From positions 1 through 38,137 of the forward strand of contig NZ_JZEX01000116.1 of NCBI RefSeq assembly GCF_000969415.1: a stretch of 38,137 nucleotides of DNA, read 5' to 3'. The translations under genes were made by a program, and so were the position numbers. Origin of the DNA: Devosia geojensis. Its GTDB lineage: Bacteria; Pseudomonadota; Alphaproteobacteria; Rhizobiales; Devosiaceae. Under the pieces are notes generated by a model that did no database searches, had not been told where the DNA came from, and saw only the letters and a list, made by a program, of their open reading frames with translations. Shown piece by piece: positions 10,396 to 18,344 of this stretch (positions within the stretch are counted from its first letter, which is position 1; every line of letters begins with the position of its first letter).

Positions 10396-11202
10396 ATGTT
10401 GGAGAAGATATACAAAGCAACAAGCCCGGATAACTGGTGCCATCTCTGCGCCAGCACGGACTGGAGTGTGTGCACGATTGCACGCTTCGCCAAGCATACC
10501 GACCTCGGCCTGCACTGGCGCAAGCGCCAGGAGCCGGAAGGGGAGATTCTCCTCGCCTATGGCGACAAGCCCGATTTCGTCGCCTATGTGCTCTCGGGCG
10601 TGGTGCGCATCGTCAAGATCCTGTCGAACGGACGCGAGGAGGTGGTCGACCTCCTCTATCCCGGCGACTTCCTCGGCGCCCCGCTCCACCTTCCCTCCGA
10701 TTTCGCCTTCGAGGCGGCAACCGACGTCGAGCTGCTGGCGATGGACGCCGGCGACTTCGAAGCCGCCACGGCCAAGAGCCGGGAACTGCAGACCGCCTTC
10801 ATCCGGTTGCGCGAGCGCGAGGTGAGCCTGGCGCGCCAGCGCATCCTGCTCTTTGCCGCCCAGCGCACCCTCGAGCGCGTGGCGATCTACCTTTCCATAC
10901 GCCACCACCGGCGCGCCCGCCTGATGAACCAGCGCGTGCAGGACCGCGCCATCATCTCCCTTATGGGACGCAAGGACCTGGCGAGTTATCTCGGCACCAC
11001 CATCGAGACGGTGAGCCGGCACCTCCACCACCTGTCGCGCATCGGCGTCATCCGCATCGTCGACAACCGCCGCTTCGAGATCCTCGATCCCGACCGGCTG
11101 CTGCACATCTCGGGCGTTTCGCGCGACGACATCCGCATGTTCTGGCAGGGCTGCGGGCGGCTGGTCGAGATCCGCAACGGAGTCGCGGCGCTGCGCCAGT
11201 AG
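10396..11202 (+). CDS. Crp/Fnr-family regulator, FnrN-like with an incomplete cysteine set
   Basis: 268 residues. The N-terminus has cysteines 15, 18 and 26 (C-x2-C-x7-C), the spacing I associate with alphaproteobacterial FnrN/FnrL iron-sulfur sensors. A cyclic-nucleotide-binding-like beta-barrel follows (YVLSGVVRIVKILSNGREEV, LLYPGDFLGAP), then the dimer helix and a winged helix whose recognition helix reads ETVSRHLHHLSR. The E-x-x-S-R pattern predicts binding to TTGAT-N4-ATCAA sites. The fourth cysteine that FNR uses in the barrel is missing, with leucine in the equivalent region (VELLAMD). The only other cysteine is near residue 254. The role is probably oxygen or redox control, but the sensing chemistry is uncertain. 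The gene stands alone between lacI and the arginase remnant. Confidence 0.85.
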   Translation: MLEKIYKATSPDNWCHLCASTDWSVCTIARFAKHTDLGLHWRKRQEPEGEILLAYGDKPDFVAYVLSGVVRIVKILSNGREEVVDLLYPGDFLGAPLHLPSDFAFEAATDVELLAMDAGDFEAATAKSRELQTAFIRLREREVSLARQRILLFAAQRTLERVAIYLSIRHHRRARLMNQRVQDRAIISLMGRKDLASYLGTTIETVSRHLHHLSRIGVIRIVDNRRFEILDPDRLLHISGVSRDDIRMFWQGCGRLVEIRNGVAALRQ

Positions 11203-11273
11203 CGGCGAAACTTCCGGCGAACTTTCCCGACCCTCGGCACGTTGCAACAAGGCTTGCGAGACGAGGTGCCCGA

Positions 11274-11804
11274 ATGGCCGAGCGTTTGCTGAACATCATC
11301 GGCGCTGCCTCCAGCGCCGGCGCCTACGCGCCCGGCCAGGAGCAGGCCCCCGCGGCCTTCCGGCGGCATGGGCTCAAGGAGGCGCTGGCGGCGCGAGGCC
11401 GATCCGTCAGGGATCATGGCGATGTCGCGTCGTTCCGCTGGCGCCCGGACCTCACGCGTCCGCAAGCCATGAACCGAGAGGCGGTGCAACAAGCCGCCGA
11501 GCTCGTCGCAGCCCATGTGGCAAGCACGATCGCCGCAGGGGAGGACGTGCTGGTCCTCGGCGGCGATTGCACGGTGGAGCTCGGGACGGTCGCCGGAGCG
11601 AACGCGGCGGGCGCGCGGGTCGGGCTCGTCTACATGGACTTCGACGCCGATCTCAACGCGCCGGGCACCAGCGACGGCGCCCTGGACTGGACCGGCGTCG
11701 CCCACCTGCTCGCGTTACCCGAGGCGATACGGCCGTTCATCTCGAGGCGCACATGCACGTTCGCCTGCGCATCTGTGCCGCCGGTGACGCCATCGACCGC
11801 GTAG
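11274..11804 (+). pseudogene. Arginase-family (ureohydrolase) gene, truncated at a join with leuA
   Basis: The frame encodes 176 residues, of which about the first 147 are native arginase/agmatinase-family sequence. Landmarks are VLVLGGDCTVELGTVAG (the GGD motif) and [20 protein letters not shown], equivalent to the first metal-binding loop, then DWTGVAHLL. Full-length members are about 290-300 residues with a second metal-binding DxD motif in the C-terminal half, which is absent. From about 11715 the frame reads antisense through the end of leuA for 29 unrelated residues and stops at 11804. With half the metal site gone it is very unlikely to be active. It starts at an ATG after GAGGTGCCCGA. 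The cause could be a real deletion or inversion, or an assembly join. Confidence 0.8.
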
Positions 11805-13168
11805 AGCACCAGGTGCGGATCCTGCCCGACGCCCTGCTTGATGGCGTTGAAGATCGCGTCGACCGAGCCCATGCCGTCGAAGGTGACCTCGGACTCCTCG
11901 CCGTCGATCGAGAGCGTCATCACGCAGCGGTGGACGCCGCTGGTCTTGGAGACGACCTCCATATCGACGAGCTTGATGCGGTCGTCGATCGAGCCGACCT
12001 CGTCGTCGACAAGCGCGATGATGTCGGCGTCGTAGATGTGCTTCTTGCGGTCGGCCAGGTCCTTGAAGCGCACGAATGCCTCCTGGAAGGCATTGTCGCC
12101 AAGCTCGTAGCCCAGTTCCTTCAACTTGTCCTTGAAGGCGGCGCGTCCCGAGTGCTTGCCCATGACCAGCGTCGTCGCCTTGATGCCGACGCTCTCGGGG
12201 GTCATGATCTCGTAGGTTTCGGCGTTCTTGAGCATCCCGTCCTGGTGGATGCCGCTTTCGTGGGCGAAGGCGTTCTTGCCGACGATCGCCTTGTTGTACT
12301 GCACCGGGAAGTTGGACGCGGCCGATACGATCCGGCTCGCCCGCGACAGGTGCGTCGTTTCGACATTGGTGTAGTAGGGCATCGCGTCGCCGCGGGTGCG
12401 CAGCGCCATGACGACTTCCTCGAGCGCCGCGTTGCCGGCCCGCTCGCCGAGCCCGTTGATGGTGCACTCCACCTGCCGCGCACCGCCGACGACGCCCGCC
12501 AGCGAGTTGGCGACGGCCATGCCGAGGTCGTCGTGGCAATGCACCGAGAAGATCACCTTGTCCGCCCCCGGCACCTTCTCGATGATGGTGCGGAACATGG
12601 CGGTGTATTCCTCGGGCACCGCATAGCCGACGGTATCGGGCAGGTTGATGGTCGTCGCGCCCGCCTTGATCGCCGTCTCGACGCACCGCATCAGGTATTC
12701 GATGGGTGTGCGGGTCGCGTCCATCGCGCTCCATTCGACGTCGTCGATGAGGTTGCGCGCCTGGGTGACCGTCTTCTGGATGATCTCGATCACCTCGTCC
12801 CCGGTCTTCCTCATCTGGTGCGCCAGATGGATGGGCGAGGTCGACACGAACGTATGGATGCGCCCGCGCCTGGCGTGCCGCACCGCCTCGCCCGCCCGGT
12901 CGATATCGGCCGGAATGGCGCGGGCGAGCCCGGCGATCGTCGAATTCTTGACCTGCTTGGCGACGGCCGTGACCGCCTCGAAATCGCCGACCGAGGCGAT
13001 GGGGAAGCCCGCCTCGATGATGTCGACGCCCATCTCGTCGAGGAGTTCGGCCACCTGCAGCTTTTCTTCCAGCGTCATCGTCGCGCCGGGCGATTGCTCG
13101 CCGTCGCGCAGCGTCGTGTCGAAGATGTAGACGCGTTCCTTGTTGGAGTTGTCGGCAGAAATGGTCAT
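11630..13168 (-). CDS. leuA: 2-isopropylmalate synthase with a replaced C-terminus
   Basis: 512 residues as read. LeuA condenses acetyl-CoA with 2-ketoisovalerate, the committed step of leucine synthesis. Seen are [18 protein letters not shown], the metal-binding [27 protein letters not shown] and the C-terminal allosteric domain ([19 protein letters not shown] onward). Native sequence runs to about residue 485 ([12 protein letters not shown]). The expected continuation, a G-A-D-T-D-type motif and final helix of roughly 35-40 residues, is missing. The frame instead runs 27 residues antisense into the arginase remnant. The catalytic barrel is complete, but the leucine-binding regulatory domain lacks its end. 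The start ATG at 13168 gives [12 protein letters not shown] leucine-rich small ORF lies 177 bases upstream. Confidence 0.9.
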   Translation of the reverse strand: MTISADNSNKERVYIFDTTLRDGEQSPGATMTLEEKLQVAELLDEMGVDIIEAGFPIASVGDFEAVTAVAKQVKNSTIAGLARAIPADIDRAGEAVRHARRGRIHTFVSTSPIHLAHQMRKTGDEVIEIIQKTVTQARNLIDDVEWSAMDATRTPIEYLMRCVETAIKAGATTINLPDTVGYAVPEEYTAMFRTIIEKVPGADKVIFSVHCHDDLGMAVANSLAGVVGGARQVECTINGLGERAGNAALEEVVMALRTRGDAMPYYTNVETTHLSRASRIVSAASNFPVQYNKAIVGKNAFAHESGIHQDGMLKNAETYEIMTPESVGIKATTLVMGKHSGRAAFKDKLKELGYELGDNAFQEAFVRFKDLADRKKHIYDADIIALVDDEVGSIDDRIKLVDMEVVSKTSGVHRCVMTLSIDGEESEVTFDGMGSVDAIFNAIKQGVGQDPHLVLYAVDGVTGGTDAQANVHVRLEMNGRIASGNASRWATPVQSRAPSLVPGALRSASKSM

Positions 13169-13211
13169 CTTTCTCGTCCTATCGGTGGGCCCGAGCCTGG
13201 TTTGGTTTGTC

Positions 13212-13257
13212 GCGTTTTCGAACCGGAAAAAGTGGTGTCCACATTTCCCGAAAACGC
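13212..13257. repeat. Imperfect 46-base palindrome between leader and leuA
   Basis: Outer arms GCGTTTTCG (13212-13220) and CGAAAACGC (13249-13257) match exactly, with inner GTGG / CCAC pairing around TGT. The sequence style (CCGGAAAAAGTGG) resembles the widespread rhizobial intergenic palindromes. It lies in the leuA 5' region, about 45 bases before the start, so it would be in the transcript. It lacks a U-tract of terminator type on the leuA strand. Confidence 0.6.
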
Positions 13258-13308
13258 CCAAGGCCCCGTCGGCCACGCATTTTCGTGTCTCGGTTGATTT
13301 TTGCGTAT

Positions 13309-13352
13309 CCCCTGACGACCCGCTCGCTTGCCGAGCTGCCGGTGATCAGGGG
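13309..13352 (-). promoter_or_regulatory. Hairpin overlapping the end of the leucine-rich leader ORF
   Basis: Arms CCCCTGA (13309-13315) and TCAGGGG (13346-13352) are exact reverse complements, and an inner stem GCTCG / CGAGC (13322-13326, 13332-13336) stacks within. On the leuA transcript the first arm includes the leader's stop codon. A ribosome finishing the leader would block this hairpin, while one stalled on leucine codons might allow a different fold. I found no clear downstream U-tract terminator, so the mechanism is unresolved. Confidence 0.5.
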
Positions 13353-13468
13353 CTGATAAGAAGGAGAAGGAGCGCCGGAAGCAGCAGCAGGCCGGCAGCA
13401 AGAAGCACCCGGGCCTCGAAAGCCTGGCGTTGCTGGGCGGCAATGGCAATGGCGCGCTTGCGCTGCAT
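13346..13468 (-). CDS. Leucine-rich 40-residue ORF, candidate leuA leader peptide
   Basis: The peptide begins MQRKRAIAIAAQQRQAFEAR and its last 22 residues contain 11 leucines in three runs (two, four and five), ending in ISP. Leucine codons are mixed CTT, CTG and CTC. It is encoded on the leuA strand, ending 177 bases before the leuA start, and a hairpin begins at its stop codon. This position and composition fit a ribosome-mediated attenuation leader. Forty residues is long for such a peptide, and the same segment could be a single membrane helix of a tiny membrane protein. A GTG at 13528 would extend it by 20 residues. The ribosome binding site at the ATG is weak. Confidence 0.45.
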   Translation of the reverse strand: MQRKRAIAIAAQQRQAFEARVLLAAGLLLLPALLLLLISP

Positions 13469-13512
13469 GGCGAAAATCCGTTTGGCCGCACAATGATCGA
13501 GAACGCCCGCCC

Positions 13513-13528
13513 GTGCAAGCCCTTGCAC
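13513..13528. promoter_or_regulatory. Perfect 16-base inverted repeat upstream of the leader ORF
   Basis: GTGCAAG and CTTGCAC flank a central CC. It lies in the probable leuA promoter or early leader region, between the leader ORF start (13468) and the terminator at 13600. It could be an operator or a small RNA hairpin. Confidence 0.35.
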
Positions 13529-13599
13529 GACACATGCGTCAAAAAACCGGGGACCGGAGCGTCCGGAGTACCGGCGCCGCTCGGCTGCGCCTCAAAGGT

Positions 13600-13638
13600 T
13601 GAGCTCCCGTTCTGAAATTCAATCAGAACGGGAGCTCA
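13600..13638 (-). terminator. Strong hairpin terminator after the TonB receptor gene
   Basis: Two perfect 16-base arms (13600-13615 and 13623-13638) surround a 7-base loop, 20 bases past the receptor's stop codon. Past the hairpin the minus strand reads AACCTTTGAGG, only weakly T-rich. It would separate receptor transcription from leuA, which runs in the same direction. Confidence 0.75.
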
Positions 13639-13658
13639 GCACCTGCGTCTTTACGCCG

Positions 13659-15902
13659 CTAAAACTCGAACGAGGCGGACACCTTGAACGTGCGCGGCGC
13701 TCCGGCGGCGAGGAAGCCGCGGGCGGAAGACGCCCAGTAGTTCTCGTCAAAGACGTTCTCGATATTGGCCCTCAGCTCCACGGGGTTGCCGTAGGGGCCC
13801 TCGAACTCGTAGCGCATGCCGACATCGACGCGCTTCCAGTCGTCCACTTTCTGAGTATTCGCCTGATCGTAGTAGGTGCTGCCGCTATAGATCAGCCGGC
13901 CGGTGAGGGTCAGTCCTTCCGCAATCCAGGGCAGGTCGTATTCGCCGTAAAGATTGAAGGCCACGTCCGGAACACCCGTCACGTCGTTGCCGTCGAACAC
14001 CCCACCCGACGTCTTGGCCAACTGGGCGTCCATGAAGGTCACGCCACCCAGCAAACGCAGCCCTTCGATCGGTTCGCCGAAGACGGACAACTCGACGCCA
14101 CGGTTGACCTGGAGGCCATTGAGGCCGAACGCTCCGCCCGGAGCAGTGAAACCGTTCGGCTGTTCGATTTCGAACAGGGCTGCCGTCAGTCCGATGGTTC
14201 CGGTGTCGTACTTGACCCCGATTTCCCGCTGCCGGCTCACGACGGGCGGGAGCATCTCGCCGCTATTGGTCGCGGCAGCCGGCGCGGTGGGACCCTCGGT
14301 CAGCGCCTCGACGTAGTTGCCGTAGACGGACAGATTGTCGGTGAGTCGCACCATCGCGGCGATAGCAGGACTGAACCGGCCATCCTCATAGAGGTAGTTG
14401 CTTACCCCGATCGGACCACGATCCGGCCGCGTGTTGAAGCCTTCGGATCGGATATGCTGGTAGCGCCCTCCTAGCGTCAGCTGGAAGCGGTCATCAGCAA
14501 ACGAAAGCGTATCGCTGACCGCAACGCTGGTGGCCAGGAGGTCTGCGAACAGCGGCAGATCGCTTGAGCGCGGGAATGCGCTCGTGTCGACCGATCCATC
14601 GGGTAGATAGACCGGCGAGTAGATATTGGTCGGGTAAGGCGCGGGAAGCCGTATGGAAGCCGGTGCAAACCCGCCGCGATAATTCTCGTTGAGCGCCCGA
14701 GACGCCGAGACGTTGAACTGGTGGCCGATCGGACCCGTATCGAATTCCGTGCGAAGGCCGACCTCGCCGGAGAACCCCTGGATCTGCTGCGGCTGAATGG
14801 CCAGTGTGGCGACCGCGTCGCCGTTCGCATCGATGATCTGATGCGAGGCGGTCAGGAAATCCTCGCGGTAGCGGCTTGCGCCGCCGGCGGCAAAGATGGT
14901 CGTGTTCGGCAGAACGTCGAATTCGATCCGGCCCGCAGCCATGTTGTAGGTGCTGTCGTGATATTCGAACGGATTCGCCAGGTTCGTCCGGCCGTTGGGG
15001 GCGCTTGGAATAGGCACCCCGGCAGCCGCCGAGTTGAAGAGGGACGTGGGCGCATTGATGTTCTGAGTGGAGTGGTTGAGGTCGAAAGACGCGCGCACGC
15101 GTTCGCCACGATAATCCACGCCGAGGGACGCGACGCCGACTTCGGCCTGGTTGTGATCGAAAGGCGTGTCGCCATTGCGGTAAGACCCGTTGACGCGAAT
15201 GCCCCACTCGTTGTCGGTGCCGAACCGGCGGCCGAAATCGAGATGCGACCAGATCTGCGCATCGCTGGAATAGGTGGTGGTAAGACGAGTCAGCGGCTCG
15301 TCTGTCGCCCGCTTGGGGACGAGGTTGACCGTGCCGCCGACCCGGCCTACGCCGCCGTTCAGCAGCGCGGTTGGCCCTTTCAGAATTTCGACCCGCTCGA
15401 TTCCCTCGAGAAAGCTGCGCCGCGGATTGGCTATGTAGAACAGGCCGTCGAAGGCGGTATCGAGATTGGTGACCGAGAACCCGCGGATGAAGAAAGCGTC
15501 CCGCTCGCTGAAGGCAGGCGCGTCGTTCCGCACGGACGGGTCGTTCAGGACGACTTCGCCGATGGATTTCGCCTGCTGGTTGCGGATCAGCGCCTCGGTG
15601 TATCCAGTGACGCTGAAGGGCGCCTCGAGGATGGAGCGGTTGCCGAGAACGCCCAGCCGGGTGCCGAATGCAACCTGGCCTCCCGCATAGGCAGGCATCG
15701 GCTGGCCGATGGTGCCGGTCGAGGGAGCCTGTTCCACGGACCCGGCCTGCACCTGGAGCCTCTCGAGCAGCGTCACGCCCGAGGGCACAAGGATGCTCCC
15801 GTTCTGGGCCGTCTCCTGGCCCAGAACGGGACCTGACATTAACGCGAGCAGCGACACGCCTGCAAGGGCCGCACGCCCGCCGACACGATAGAACAATGGC
15901 AT
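13659..15902 (-). CDS. TonB-dependent siderophore-type outer membrane receptor
   Basis: 747 residues. A signal peptide (residues about 1-28, GGRAALAGVSLLALMSGPVL then GQE) leads into a plug domain with APFSVTGYTEALIRNQQAKS, DAFFIRGFSV and the conserved VEILKGPTALLNG ... GGTVNLVPKRA block, then a beta-barrel ending in FKVSASFEF with the terminal phenylalanine typical of outer-membrane proteins. The plug pattern is that of ferric-siderophore receptors of the FhuA/FpvA group; the ligand cannot be read from sequence. No TonB, ExbB or siderophore synthesis gene is near. The ATG at 15902 is directly preceded by GAGGA, so a TTG two codons later may be the real start. It is divergent from the IalB-family gene and shares a palindromic promoter region. 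Confidence 0.9.
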   Translation of the reverse strand: MPLFYRVGGRAALAGVSLLALMSGPVLGQETAQNGSILVPSGVTLLERLQVQAGSVEQAPSTGTIGQPMPAYAGGQVAFGTRLGVLGNRSILEAPFSVTGYTEALIRNQQAKSIGEVVLNDPSVRNDAPAFSERDAFFIRGFSVTNLDTAFDGLFYIANPRRSFLEGIERVEILKGPTALLNGGVGRVGGTVNLVPKRATDEPLTRLTTTYSSDAQIWSHLDFGRRFGTDNEWGIRVNGSYRNGDTPFDHNQAEVGVASLGVDYRGERVRASFDLNHSTQNINAPTSLFNSAAAGVPIPSAPNGRTNLANPFEYHDSTYNMAAGRIEFDVLPNTTIFAAGGASRYREDFLTASHQIIDANGDAVATLAIQPQQIQGFSGEVGLRTEFDTGPIGHQFNVSASRALNENYRGGFAPASIRLPAPYPTNIYSPVYLPDGSVDTSAFPRSSDLPLFADLLATSVAVSDTLSFADDRFQLTLGGRYQHIRSEGFNTRPDRGPIGVSNYLYEDGRFSPAIAAMVRLTDNLSVYGNYVEALTEGPTAPAAATNSGEMLPPVVSRQREIGVKYDTGTIGLTAALFEIEQPNGFTAPGGAFGLNGLQVNRGVELSVFGEPIEGLRLLGGVTFMDAQLAKTSGGVFDGNDVTGVPDVAFNLYGEYDLPWIAEGLTLTGRLIYSGSTYYDQANTQKVDDWKRVDVGMRYEFEGPYGNPVELRANIENVFDENYWASSARGFLAAGAPRTFKVSASFEF

Positions 15903-15945
15903 TCCTCAGCCCCCAAAATGCTAATCGTCCGGCGTATCTCTCAAA

Positions 15946-15975
15946 CTTGACAATTAGAGTCAACTCTAGTTCAAG
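15946..15975. promoter_or_regulatory. Overlapping palindromes between the TonB receptor and IalB genes
   Basis: Two overlapping inverted repeats occupy this stretch: TTGAC-N7-GTCAA (15947-15963) and TAGAGT-CA-ACTCTA (15955-15968), with outer CTTGA and TCAAG. The minus strand also offers TTGACT as a -35 element. It is a good candidate operator controlling both divergent genes. It does not match the spacing of the Irr consensus exactly (TAGA-N6-TCTA here), so I do not assign a regulator. Confidence 0.5.
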
Positions 15976-16037
15976 GCACTCATTGGCGCAGGTTGCGGCT
16001 CACACCGCGTGCGTCCATCCACGAAGGAGTTGGACCG

Positions 16038-16703
16038 TTGTTTGTTCGGAGAAACGTCGGCATTTCTGCGTTCTGCGTCATGCTCGCTACCGCACCAACG
16101 ACGGCGGCGTTTGCCCAGGAATCTGCGGACGTTCTCGAGCGCATGGTGGCCGGAAGCCACGAGGTCGTTGCGCAGGCGGCACAAGGAAGCGAGTCGCTGG
16201 GCGAGGCCCTGCAGATCGCGCAGGCGCCACAGGGCGCCCCTGCCATCACGCTGCCGAACGGCGCGTCTTCGATCACCGAGACCTTCAACGACTGGACAGT
16301 CAACTGCGCGGTTCAGAACGATCGGAAGATCTGCGCGACGAGTCAGGCCCAGGGCAACAGGCAGACGGGTCAGCAGGTTTTCGCAATAGAGCTCTATGCG
16401 TCCCAGGACGGCGCCAGCAACGGCATCCTCATCCTGCCGTTCGGCCTGGATATCCAGACGCCTGTTGCCCTGAGGGTGGGCGAACAGGCCTTGGGGTCGG
16501 GAGCGGAGTTTACGACCTGCATGCCTGGGGGATGCATCGTTCCCATCGCCTTCCCGCAGGCCGAACTCGATGTACTCAAGCGAGGAGCGACATTGACCGT
16601 GACCGCCAGAAGTGCGTCGGCCGGCAGCGAGCCCGCGGAATTCGTCGTCTCGCTCTCCGGCTTCACCGCTGCCATCGACCGCGTCGACCAACTCGCTCAA
16701 TGA
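16038..16703 (+). CDS. Invasion-associated locus B (IalB) family exported protein
   Basis: 221 residues. The N-terminus FVRRNVGISAFCVMLATAPT then TAAFAQE is a signal peptide with likely cleavage after AFA. The mature part has the IalB-family pattern: ETFNDWTVNCAVQ ... KICATSQ, then IELYASQDG, FTTCMPGGCIVPIAF and a C-terminal FVVSLSGFTAAIDRV, with four cysteines likely forming two disulfides. IalB proteins are periplasmic or envelope proteins common in Hyphomicrobiales; the Bartonella member gave the name. Molecular function is unknown. I chose the TTG at 16038 because GAAGGAG lies eight bases before it and the signal peptide begins there; a TTG at 15993 would add 15 unneeded residues. It ends immediately before the convergent tetR stop. 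Confidence 0.85.
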   Translation: MFVRRNVGISAFCVMLATAPTTAAFAQESADVLERMVAGSHEVVAQAAQGSESLGEALQIAQAPQGAPAITLPNGASSITETFNDWTVNCAVQNDRKICATSQAQGNRQTGQQVFAIELYASQDGASNGILILPFGLDIQTPVALRVGEQALGSGAEFTTCMPGGCIVPIAFPQAELDVLKRGATLTVTARSASAGSEPAEFVVSLSGFTAAIDRVDQLAQ

Positions 16704-17297
16704 TCATCGGTTGTCTCGATCGCGGGCAATGGCTGCGACGATGAGAGCCCAGACCCGCGCGAAAGCCTCTTGGCTGCGCGGATCAACCCATTCGGCCGCA
16801 TGCGCCGGATCGTGAAACCGCGCGGTGGCATCGAGAACCGCGCGCGCGGTTCCTTCGATATCGGCGATATCGAACACCCCCGCTTCGACCCCGTCGGCCA
16901 GGATCCTCGCGATCTGGCCGCTGAGATTTTCGATATGCCTGTCGACCACTCCGCTCGCTTCGGTGAAGAGCTCGCGCGCCGTGGCAAAGAGCTCCGGATC
17001 GGCCGTCACCTTGCTGCGCTTGGATGTCATCAGCGCTTCGACCCAATGCCGAAGCCGCTCCTTGGGAGGTTCGTTGTTGGTAACGATGGCTTCGAGCGGA
17101 TCGGAGGTGCGCTTCAGCCACCGCTCGACAACGGCATCGCGCAGTTCCGCTTTGCTGGAGAAGTGCTTGTAGACGCTGCCGTGACTCACCCCAAGAGCCC
17201 GCGCCACATCGACAACCGTCGCCTTCGATGGACCAAAGCGGCGGAGCACTTGCTCCGCCGCATCGAGAATGCTTTCCCGCGTCAGTGGGTTGGCCAT
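16704..17297 (-). CDS. TetR-family regulator paired with the aldo/keto reductase
   Basis: 197 residues. The N-terminal helix-turn-helix runs ESILDAAEQVLRRFGPSKAT through VSHGSVYKHFSSKAELRDAV, the TetR pattern, followed by a helical ligand-binding domain. It begins 11 bases after the aldo/keto reductase stop, so the two form an operon. It probably controls that operon through the inverted repeat at 18345-18370. Its ligand is unknown. Confidence 0.9.
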   Translation of the reverse strand: MANPLTRESILDAAEQVLRRFGPSKATVVDVARALGVSHGSVYKHFSSKAELRDAVVERWLKRTSDPLEAIVTNNEPPKERLRHWVEALMTSKRSKVTADPELFATARELFTEASGVVDRHIENLSGQIARILADGVEAGVFDIADIEGTARAVLDATARFHDPAHAAEWVDPRSQEAFARVWALIVAAIARDRDNR

Positions 17298-17308
17298 CTC
17301 ACCCCGTT

Positions 17309-18304
17309 TCAGATTCGCTCGCTGTCGAGCATTAGCATCTGTTGGGGAGCATATCGACCACCCCTCGCCGCATCGGCGGGAACGAGCTCAGTCAATGCGT
17401 CGAGGTCAGCCTCGTCGAGCGCGACGTCGAGGGCTCCGAGCGCCTCCTCCAGCCGGTTGCGGCTGCGGGCGCCGATGACGGGCACGATATCGTCGCCCTG
17501 CGCCAGTACCCAGGCAATCGCCAGTTGGGCAACGCTGACGCCCTTCTGCCGGGCGAAGTCGCGCAGCCGTTCCACCAGCGCCAGGTTGTGATCGACGTTC
17601 TCCTCGGCAAACCGAGGGCTGTGGGCGCGGAAGTCTCCCTGCTGCACCGCATCCTTGCGCCAATGCCCGCCGATCAGCCCGCGCGCCAGGACGCCATAGG
17701 CGGTGATGCCGATGCCGAGCTCCCGGCAGGTCGGCAGGATTGCAGCTTCGAGGCCGCGCGTGATCAGCGAGTACTCGATCTGCAGGTCGGCGATCGGGTG
17801 GACGGCGGCGGCGCGGCGGATCGTCTCCGGGCCGACTTCCGAAAGCCCGATGTGCCGCACGTACCCGGCTTTGACGAGGTCGGCGATCGCGCCGATCGTA
17901 TCCTCGATCGGGACATTGGGGTCGAGCCTTGCCGGCCGGTAGATGTCGACATAATCGGTTCCGAGGCGCTTGAGCGTATAGGCCAGCGCCACTTTGACCG
18001 CCTGCGGACGCGCATCGAAGCCCAGCCAGGCCATGTCCGGCCCCATCAGGGCTCCGAACTTGACGCTGAGGATGGCCTTGTCGCGCCGCCCGCCGGCGAG
18101 CGCTTCGGCAACGAGCATCTCGTTATGGCCCATGCCATAGAAGTCGCCGGTATCGATGAGGGTCACGCGCGCATCGAGCGCGGCGTGAATTGTGGCAATG
18201 CTCTCGCCTCTGTCGGCAGGTCCGTAGACGTGCGACATGCCCATGCAGCCAAGGCCGAGCGCCGATGTGGTGGGTCCTGTATTTCCAAGCGTACGCGTAT
18301 CCAT
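17309..18304 (-). CDS. Aldo/keto reductase with an atypical active site
   Basis: 331 residues, an NADP-dependent oxidoreductase barrel close to the AKR13-like group. Seen are LGLGCMGMSHVYGPAD, the catalytic Asp and Tyr in LIDTGDFYGMGHNEML, the Lys in ILSVKFG, and the cofactor-end motif VIGARSRNRLEEALGAL. The strand that normally carries the catalytic histidine (LYYLHRVDP in relatives) reads IYRPARLDP, so the histidine is missing; relatives with this change exist as I recall. The ATG at 18304 is preceded by GGAG at eight bases; an ATG at 18331 would add nine residues. First gene of an operon with tetR. Substrate unknown. Confidence 0.88.
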   Translation of the reverse strand: MDTRTLGNTGPTTSALGLGCMGMSHVYGPADRGESIATIHAALDARVTLIDTGDFYGMGHNEMLVAEALAGGRRDKAILSVKFGALMGPDMAWLGFDARPQAVKVALAYTLKRLGTDYVDIYRPARLDPNVPIEDTIGAIADLVKAGYVRHIGLSEVGPETIRRAAAVHPIADLQIEYSLITRGLEAAILPTCRELGIGITAYGVLARGLIGGHWRKDAVQQGDFRAHSPRFAEENVDHNLALVERLRDFARQKGVSVAQLAIAWVLAQGDDIVPVIGARSRNRLEEALGALDVALDEADLDALTELVPADAARGGRYAPQQMLMLDSERI

Positions 18305-18344
18305 GATGGTTCTCCGTGTCAGGAGACCCACATGTGCGGTGCAC

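Noticed and set aside
11715..11804. C-terminal 29 codons of the arginase frame as real protein
   Set aside because: They are antisense leuA sequence after the join.
13212..13257. Palindrome as a leuA transcription terminator
   Set aside because: No U-tract follows on the leuA strand, and the sequence resembles dispersed intergenic repeats.
15955..15968. Irr box (ICE motif)
   Set aside because: Spacing TAGA-N6-TCTA differs by one base from the consensus, so assignment would be a guess.
15993..16037. Earlier TTG start for the IalB-family gene
   Set aside because: Adds residues before the signal peptide and has no ribosome site, unlike the TTG at 16038.
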